Source of the DNA: Acetobacteraceae bacterium
Lineage (GTDB): Bacteria; Pseudomonadota; Alphaproteobacteria; Acetobacterales; Acetobacteraceae
Reading direction: 5' to 3'
DNA: 56,039 nt
Assembly: GCA_003506895.1 (NCBI GenBank)
Contig: DNXO01000042.1
Span: 78,345-134,383 of the forward strand
How positions within the stretch are numbered: position 1 is the first letter of the stretch; every line of letters begins with the position of its first letter. The position numbers and the translations under genes were made by a program. The notes under the pieces were generated by a model, which had not been told where the DNA came from, ran no database searches, and saw nothing but the letters and a program-made list of their open reading frames with translations. This document shows, piece by piece, positions 50,576 to 56,039 of the stretch.

Positions 50576-52141
50576 ATGAAAAGACGCAGCCTTCTGGCCG
50601 GTGCTGCCGCAGCGGCCCTCGCTCGGCCGTCCCTGGCGGGGCGGTCCCAGACGTTGTCGATGATCCCTCAAGTGGCGCTCAACAGTATCGACCCGGTTTG
50701 GACCAGTTCGCAGATCGCCCGAAACATGGGCTACATGGTTTTCGACCAACTCTACGGTCGCGACGAAGCCATGAATGCCCGGCCGCAAATGGTCGAGTCC
50801 GACTTGATGGAGGACGGGGCGCGCCGCTGGACATTGCGGCTTCGAGAAAACCTCTGGTGGCACGACGGTGAAAAAGTCCTCGCTCGGGACTGCGTCGCCT
50901 CGGTAAAGCGCTGGATGAAGCGCAATCCCGCCGGCAACACGCTGGAGGCCCGATTAGATGCAATCGAAACCATCGACGACCGCACATTCGTTTTCCGCCT
51001 GAACCGGCCCTACCCCCATCTACGAATGCTTTTGTCGCAGTTCATCATTCCCCCCGTGATGATGCCGGAACGGTTGGCACTCACCGATCCTTTCAAGCAA
51101 ATCCCGGAAGCGATCGGCAGTGGCCCGTTTCGTTGGCTGGCGGACGAACATGTGCTGGCAAGCCACGCGGCGTTCGCCCGCTTCGACCGCTATGTCCCGC
51201 GCGACGAGCCCGCCAGCTACACCGCCGGCGGCCATCGCGTGCTGCTGGACCGGGTCGAATGGAAGATGATCCCCGATCCGCAGACCGCCGTGAACGCCCT
51301 GATAACGGGCGAGGTCGATTGGATGGAAATCCCCCTGCCCGACCTGATCCCGCTGCTGAAGAAAACCCCGGGCGTCGTCACCGGTAACCTGGACGACTAC
51401 GGGCAGATCCTGTTCCTGCGCCCGAACCACACGCAATATCCCACCAGCAATCCCATGATCCGCCAGGCGATGCTGGCCGCGATAGACCAGAAAGAGGTAA
51501 TGGCCGCGGTGATGGGCGGCGACCCCGGCAATGCCATCACGCCGATCGGCTTCCTACAGTCCGGCAAGCCGGAGGTGGACCAGGCTGGCGTGGAAGCGAA
51601 CCATCCCACGCCGCAACGGGTCAAGGCCATGCTGGATAAAGCCGGCTACAAGAACGAGCGGCTGGTACTCCTGCATCCCACCGACCACATCTATTACAAC
51701 CCGACCTCGTCGGTGATCTCCCAGTTGTTGTCGGAATGCGGTTTCAACATCGATGACCAGATGATGGATTGGGGCACCGTGCAAGCGCGCCGCGCCAGCC
51801 GGGAGCCGCTGGAGAACGGCGGATGGTCAATCTTCTGTACGGTCGCGCCGGTCCCGGACTATCGTAATCCGCTGCTCGCGGCGTTCATTCGCGGCGACGG
51901 CAAGAAGGGCTGGTTCGGTTGGCCGGAGAATGCGCGCATGGAGCAGCTCTACGCGACCTGGTTGGAAACCACCGATCCCGCGGAGCAGACCCGCCTGGAA
52001 CGGGAATACCAGTTACAGGCCTTCAAATTTCTGCCATTCATCCCGCTGGGACGGTATCTGCAGACCTCGGCGTGGCGGGATAATGTCCGCGGCATTCCGA
52101 AAGGTCCGTCGGCGGTGTTCTGGAACATCGAAAAGAGCTGA
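50576..52141 (+). CDS. Oligopeptide/nickel-type ABC transporter binding protein (family 5)
   Basis: 521-residue periplasmic protein of the solute-binding family 5 (DppA/OppA/NikA). Tat signal KRRSLLAGAAAAALARPSLA; mature marks QVALNSIDPVWTSSQIARNMGYMVFDQLYG, RWTLRLRENLWWHDGEKVLARDCVASVKRW and IGSGPFRW are standard. GGAGGAAAC lies before ATG 50576. No DppBCDF permease or ATPase genes accompany it, so it is an orphan binding protein placed at the front of a Liv-type importer, or a partner of a distant transporter. The ligand is unknown. Confidence 0.9.
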   Translation: MKRRSLLAGAAAAALARPSLAGRSQTLSMIPQVALNSIDPVWTSSQIARNMGYMVFDQLYGRDEAMNARPQMVESDLMEDGARRWTLRLRENLWWHDGEKVLARDCVASVKRWMKRNPAGNTLEARLDAIETIDDRTFVFRLNRPYPHLRMLLSQFIIPPVMMPERLALTDPFKQIPEAIGSGPFRWLADEHVLASHAAFARFDRYVPRDEPASYTAGGHRVLLDRVEWKMIPDPQTAVNALITGEVDWMEIPLPDLIPLLKKTPGVVTGNLDDYGQILFLRPNHTQYPTSNPMIRQAMLAAIDQKEVMAAVMGGDPGNAITPIGFLQSGKPEVDQAGVEANHPTPQRVKAMLDKAGYKNERLVLLHPTDHIYYNPTSSVISQLLSECGFNIDDQMMDWGTVQARRASREPLENGGWSIFCTVAPVPDYRNPLLAAFIRGDGKKGWFGWPENARMEQLYATWLETTDPAEQTRLEREYQLQAFKFLPFIPLGRYLQTSAWRDNVRGIPKGPSAVFWNIEKS

Positions 52142-52200
52142 CATCTTGCACGAAACGGTCCCGCCCCATAAGCACGGGGCAACAGGTCAGGAATTCATCC

Positions 52201-53403
52201 ATGCTCAAGCGTCGAACCCTCCTGGGGACCACCGCCGTGCTGGCTGCACCCGCCGTCGTGCGGGCGCAACAGGCACCGATCCGGATTGGCGAAATCAACT
52301 CCTACTCGGCCATTCCGTCGTTCACCCTGCCCTATCGCAACGGATGGCAGCTCGCGGTGGACGAGATCAACGCCCGCGGCGGCATTCTAGGCCGCAAGCT
52401 GGAGGTCATCAGCCGCGACGATGCGGGCAAGCCGCAGGACACCATCCGCCTGGCGGGTGAGCTGCTGGATGAGCAGAAAGTGGACATCCTGGCCGGCGGA
52501 TACCTGTCGAACGTGGGTTTGGCGCTGTCTGACTACGCCTTGCAGCGGAAGAAACTGTACGTCGCCGGGGAGCCGCTGTCCGACGCGATGGTGTGGGAGA
52601 AAGGCAACCGGTACTGCTTCCGCCTGCGGCCCTCGACCTACATGCAGGCGGCAATGCTGGTGGAGGAAGCCGCGAAACTTCCAGCGAAGCGCTGGGCGAC
52701 GGTGGCGCCGAACTACGAGTACGGACTGTCAGCGGTGAAATGGTTCAAGACCCTGCTGAGCGCCAAGCGGCCAGACGTGGAATTCGTCACTGAGCAATGG
52801 CCGGCGCTTGGAAAGATCGACGCTGGTGCGACCGCCGCCGCACTCGCCGAACCGAAGCCGGACGCGATCCTGAACGTGACGTTCGGGCCGGATCTGACCA
52901 ACTTCGTGCGACAGGGCAACACCCGCGGTTTGTTCGAAAACCGGTCGGTCGTGTCCGTCCTGACCGGGGAACCGGAGTATCTGGAGCCCCTGGGTGACGA
53001 GACGCCCGTGGGCTGGATCGTGACCGGCTATCCGCAGGCTCAGGTCGAGACCAAGGCCAATCAGGCGTTCATCGCCGCCTATAAGGCTCGGTTTGGGGCG
53101 GTGCCGGGAATGGGGTCGGTGGTGGGCTACACGCTGATCCAGTCCATTACCGCTGGCATCAAGCGGGCCGGTTCCGTGGATTCGGAAAAGCTGGTGGACG
53201 GATTCAGCGGGGTTTCCTTCGATACGCCGTTCGGGCCGGCATCCTATCGCGCGCTCGATCACCAGGGGACGCTTGGGACATTCGTCGGCAAGACGGCGGT
53301 AAAGGACGGCAAGGGCACGATGGTCGATTGGCACTATGCCGATGGGGCGGCCTATCTACCGACGGACGCGGTGGTCAAGGCGCTGCGGCCGAACGCCGGA
53401 TAG
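52201..53403 (+). CDS. Liv-type ABC transporter binding protein, second system
   Basis: 400-residue Peripla_BP_6 family protein with a Tat leader (KRRTLLGTTAVLAAPAVVRA). IRIGEINSYSAIPSFTLPYRNGWQLAVDEINARGGILGRKLEVISRDDAG is the family start. It differs strongly from the binding protein at 33923, so a different ligand is likely, perhaps an amide or aromatic acid. It lies 59 bases after the orphan peptide-type binding protein and 63 bases before the fused permease. Confidence 0.9.
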   Translation: MLKRRTLLGTTAVLAAPAVVRAQQAPIRIGEINSYSAIPSFTLPYRNGWQLAVDEINARGGILGRKLEVISRDDAGKPQDTIRLAGELLDEQKVDILAGGYLSNVGLALSDYALQRKKLYVAGEPLSDAMVWEKGNRYCFRLRPSTYMQAAMLVEEAAKLPAKRWATVAPNYEYGLSAVKWFKTLLSAKRPDVEFVTEQWPALGKIDAGATAAALAEPKPDAILNVTFGPDLTNFVRQGNTRGLFENRSVVSVLTGEPEYLEPLGDETPVGWIVTGYPQAQVETKANQAFIAAYKARFGAVPGMGSVVGYTLIQSITAGIKRAGSVDSEKLVDGFSGVSFDTPFGPASYRALDHQGTLGTFVGKTAVKDGKGTMVDWHYADGAAYLPTDAVVKALRPNAG

Positions 53404-53466
53404 CGGTCTGTGACAGGACGTGGTTAGGCGCCCGGGCAAAGGCGGTGTCCGTTCGGTGACCCGGCT

Positions 53467-55263
53467 TTGAGCTTCATCGCCGTTCAGTTTCTGACCGGCC
53501 TGTCCAGTTCCGTGTCGCTGTTCCTGACGGCGGCGGGGCTGACGGTGATCTTCGGTGTCACCCGGGTGGTGAATTTCGCCCATGGCAGCCTGTTCATGCT
53601 TGGCGCCTATCTCGGCTGGACCATTCTGACGCGCCTGCCGCACACGCCTGTTTGGTTCGCCGGAGGTATCCTCGCGGTTGCGGCAGTCGTCGCGATTGTT
53701 GGCGCGGCTCTGGAGACGAGCTTGCTGCGCCGCCTCTATCGCGCCCCAGAGCTGTTTCAACTGCTGGCGACGTTCGGCGTGATGCTGATCATTCAGGACG
53801 TAACCCAACTGCTGTGGGGACCGAACGACTTGTCGCTGCCTCGCGCCCCGTGGCTGCGCGGCTTCGTCACGATCCTGGATGCGCGTTTCCCGACTTACGA
53901 TCTGGTGCTGATCGGCATCGGACCGCTGGTGCTGCTTGCGCTCCTGATTTTGCTGCGGCGCACGCGCTTCGGGATGCTGATCCGGGCGTGTACCGAAAAC
54001 CGGGATTTGGCGGGCGCTCTGGGGATCGACCAGCGGATGCTGTCCACGACCATCTTCGCGCTGGGTGCCGGTCTCGCTGGCATGGGCGGCGCCCTGATCC
54101 TTCCCGATACGTCGGCAAACACGCAGATGGACCTCGCGGTGATCGTCGAGGCGTTTGTCGTTGTTGTCGTGGGTGGGATGGGAAGCGTGACCGGTGCGTT
54201 CCTGGCCAGCCTGCTGATTGGCGAGTTGCAGGCCTTCGGGATTGTCCTGATCCCAAAGGCGACGCTGGTGCTGCTTTTCGTGATCATGGCGTTCGTGCTC
54301 AGCCTTCGGCCGAATGGTCTGCTGGGAAGCATTCCTTTGTCGTCAGGACATCAGACCATTCGGCGGTTGTTCCCCGCGCCCTCCAGGCAGTTGCCATGGG
54401 TGGCGGGGGCGCTGGTGTTCCTGGCGGCGACCGCGCCGTTCTGGTTGCCGGCGTACCCGATGGCCGTGTTGACCGAGATGCTGATCGCCGCGCTGTTCGC
54501 CTGCGGGTTGCATCTGATGATGGGGCCAGGCGGCATGATCAGTTTCGGTCACGCCGCATGGTTCGGCCTTGGGGCATACGCTTCGGCCCTGGCGGTTCGC
54601 GCGCCGATGCCGGTGGCTCTGCTCGCCGCGCCAGTCGCCGCCGGGCTGATCGCCGGGTTGTTCGGCTGGTTCATCGTCCGCCTGTCCGGTGTTTATCTGG
54701 CGATGCTTACGCTCGCATTCGCCCAGATCGTGTGGGCGATCGCGACCCAATGGACCTGGCTGACCGGCGGGGATGACGGGATTCTGGGGGTATGGCCATC
54801 CGGCCCGGTGCCATTCTACTGGTGGGTCCTGGCGCTGACCTCGGGCGCGATCTGGCTGTTGCAACGTGCGGTCCGCTCTCCGTTCGGACTGGCGCTGCGT
54901 GGGGCGCGCGACGACCAAAACCGGGCGCTGGCAATCGGCCTGCAACCCGCTCGGTTACGGATGGTCGCGTTTGCCCTGTCCGGTTCGGCGGCGGGCCTTT
55001 CCGGCGGGCTGTTTGCCTTCAAGACCGGTAGTGTGTTTCCGACCTATGTTGCGATCGGCAAATCTGTCGATGGGTTGCTGATGGTGTTGCTGGGCGGAAT
55101 CGAGACCGTGGTGGGACCAATCGCGGGCGCGATTGCCTATACCGGCCTATACGATCTTCTGCTGCAGACCATGCCGCTGTGGCGGTTGGTCCTGGGATTG
55201 ACCATCGTCGGACTGGTCCTGGCGTTTCCGGATGGCATTGCCGGCGGCCGGCGGCGCGCATGA
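53467..55263 (+). CDS. Fused LivH-LivM permease of a Liv-type ABC transporter
   Basis: 598-residue single chain made of two permeases normally encoded separately. The first half (about 1-285) has LivH marks (AGLTVIFGVTRVVNFAHGSLFMLGAY, ACTENRDLAGALGIDQRM, VVVVGGMGSVTGAFLASLLIGE, SLRPNGLLGS); a short link (residues about 286-310) leads to the LivM half (GPGGMISFGHAAWFGLGAYASAL, VRLSGVYLAMLTLAFAQIVWAIA, RGARDDQNRALAIGLQPARLRMVAFALSG, LLGGIETVVGPIAGAI). TTG 53467 is the start. The stop overlaps the ATPase start by four bases (ATGA). Confidence 0.93.
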   Translation: MSFIAVQFLTGLSSSVSLFLTAAGLTVIFGVTRVVNFAHGSLFMLGAYLGWTILTRLPHTPVWFAGGILAVAAVVAIVGAALETSLLRRLYRAPELFQLLATFGVMLIIQDVTQLLWGPNDLSLPRAPWLRGFVTILDARFPTYDLVLIGIGPLVLLALLILLRRTRFGMLIRACTENRDLAGALGIDQRMLSTTIFALGAGLAGMGGALILPDTSANTQMDLAVIVEAFVVVVVGGMGSVTGAFLASLLIGELQAFGIVLIPKATLVLLFVIMAFVLSLRPNGLLGSIPLSSGHQTIRRLFPAPSRQLPWVAGALVFLAATAPFWLPAYPMAVLTEMLIAALFACGLHLMMGPGGMISFGHAAWFGLGAYASALAVRAPMPVALLAAPVAAGLIAGLFGWFIVRLSGVYLAMLTLAFAQIVWAIATQWTWLTGGDDGILGVWPSGPVPFYWWVLALTSGAIWLLQRAVRSPFGLALRGARDDQNRALAIGLQPARLRMVAFALSGSAAGLSGGLFAFKTGSVFPTYVAIGKSVDGLLMVLLGGIETVVGPIAGAIAYTGLYDLLLQTMPLWRLVLGLTIVGLVLAFPDGIAGGRRRA

Positions 55264-56000
55264 CACTGCTGTCGGTCCAGTATCTGACCAAGGCGTTCGG
55301 CGGCAATGAGGTCGTTCGCGGTATCTCGTTCGACGTCGCCGCCGGCGAGGTCGTCGCCCTGATCGGTCCGAACGGGGCGGGAAAAACCACCTGCTTCAAC
55401 ATGCTGAACGGGCAGATCCGGCCGGATAGCGGGATGATCACCCTTGGTGGCGAGACCATCACCGGCTGGGCGCCAGACCGGATTTGGCGGTTCGGCGTGG
55501 GGCGCGGTTTCCAGATCGCGGCGACGTTCGGTTCTATGACGGTGCGCGACAATGTCCGCACCGCCCTTCTGTCACGCCATCGCGCGGTATGGCGCTTTTT
55601 CCGCCCCGCGTCGGACATGTTCACGGCGGAGGCGGAGGCCCTGCTGGATCGCGTTGGGTTGCGCGGTCTGGCGGAACAGGGTTGCGGAACCCTCGCCTAC
55701 GGCGACTTGAAGCGGTTGGAGCTGGCTCTGGCGATCTCCAACAAGCCCCGGTTGTTGCTGGTCGATGAACCGACGGCGGGGATGACTCCGCCGGATCGCC
55801 GAGCGGTGATGGATTTGTTGCTGGGGCTGGCGCGGGAGGGGGGGTGTGCGGTGCTGTTTACCGAACACGACACCGACATGGTTTTCCGCAGCGCCGACCG
55901 GATTTTAGTGATGGACAAAGGCGAGCTGATCGCGGAAGGCGATGCAGCGAGCATTCGTGCGAACAGCCGGGTCCGAACCGCTTATCTCGGCGACGAGTAA
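55260..56000 (+). CDS. LivG-type ATP-binding protein, second Liv system
   Basis: 246-residue ATPase: Walker A GPNGAGKTT, signature region LAYGDLKRLELALAI (the LSGGQ-type variant of LivG proteins), Walker B LLLVDEPTAGMTPPDR, switch LFTEHDTDMVF. The end SRVRTAYLGD is the LivG family form. ATG 55260 overlaps the fused permease (ATGA). Its LivF partner is not in the window and, since the hairpin at 56001 follows, may be past the right edge or absent. Confidence 0.92.
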   Translation: MTLLSVQYLTKAFGGNEVVRGISFDVAAGEVVALIGPNGAGKTTCFNMLNGQIRPDSGMITLGGETITGWAPDRIWRFGVGRGFQIAATFGSMTVRDNVRTALLSRHRAVWRFFRPASDMFTAEAEALLDRVGLRGLAEQGCGTLAYGDLKRLELALAISNKPRLLLVDEPTAGMTPPDRRAVMDLLLGLAREGGCAVLFTEHDTDMVFRSADRILVMDKGELIAEGDAASIRANSRVRTAYLGDE

Positions 56001-56028
56001 TACCAGCGGCCCAGAGGGCCGACTGGTA
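56001..56028 (+). terminator. Hairpin at the right edge after livG
   Basis: TACCAG (56001-56006) and GGCCC (56008-56012) pair with GGGCC (56016-56020) and CTGGTA (56023-56028) around an AGA loop with small internal mismatches. It directly abuts the stop codon. Either a terminator or a spacer hairpin before livF. Confidence 0.45.
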
Positions 56029-56039
56029 TGCGCGCGGGG

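Noticed and set aside
1..56039. CRISPR array, tRNA, rRNA, phage or integrase genes
   Set aside because: No regularly spaced repeats, no tRNA- or rRNA-like stretches and no integrase or phage motifs were seen while reading; the only mobile-element trace is the IS256 fragment.

Overview
The window comes from a high-GC (coding third positions almost all G/C) Gram-negative bacterium. It is most likely an alphaproteobacterium near the Acetobacteraceae/Rhodospirillales. That placement is an inference from the mixture of genes: many Liv-type and sugar ABC importers with Tat-type binding proteins, an Si-type transhydrogenase, a PEP-CTERM protein, an F420 pathway outside Actinobacteria, and thiolase/DUF35 pairs. 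No rRNA or tRNA gene, CRISPR array, phage structural gene or replication origin was seen.

Layout. 1-3146: 3' end of pnp, two stacked terminator hairpins, a nitronate-monooxygenase-like flavoenzyme with a Cys-rich tail, and an HCCA-isomerase-like thioredoxin-fold protein. 3147-8112: an accessory island holding a hipBA toxin-antitoxin operon with two matched operators, the amputated start of an IS256-type transposase, and an AT-rich two-gene cassette (AAA ATPase with a DUF3696-type end plus an unknown 360-residue protein) that is the best candidate for an undescribed defence-like system. 8199-15769: FAD oxidoreductase, ilvE, a PEP-CTERM protein, a phosphoesterase, an amidase and a serine hydrolase. 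15813-20892 (minus strand): a complete arsenic operon, arsR-arsC fusion > GAPDH > arsJ > acr3 > arsM, covering arsenate reduction, arsenite efflux, 1-arseno-3-phosphoglycerate export and arsenite methylation.

21017-29746: a small unknown protein and lipoprotein, two MFS carriers, a DUF2167 protein, an aminotransferase with a zinc-ribbon partner, a GH13 glucosidase and an ABM-fold monooxygenase. 29761-33270 (minus strand): cofC, cofD, cofE and an F420-dependent glucose-6-phosphate dehydrogenase, meaning cofactor assembly and its reduction are encoded together. 33410-33859 is a short mosaic of three colinear gene fragments (NrtA/NasS-like start, NasA end, CobA end) that I read as the scar of a deleted nitrate-assimilation operon.

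33923-56000 is dominated by transport. It holds a complete branched-chain amino-acid-type importer (livKHMGF), sthA, a thiolase/DUF35/small membrane protein set, a sugar ABC importer with two tandem paralogous binding proteins, an Ldh2-type dehydrogenase, a CobW-type GTPase, an orphan oligopeptide-type binding protein, and a second Liv importer whose two permeases are fused into one chain and whose livF would lie past the right edge.

Functions are assigned from recognised motifs and remembered family sequences only; no search was run. Start codons were moved from the longest open frame wherever a ribosome site, signal peptide or family length pointed elsewhere.
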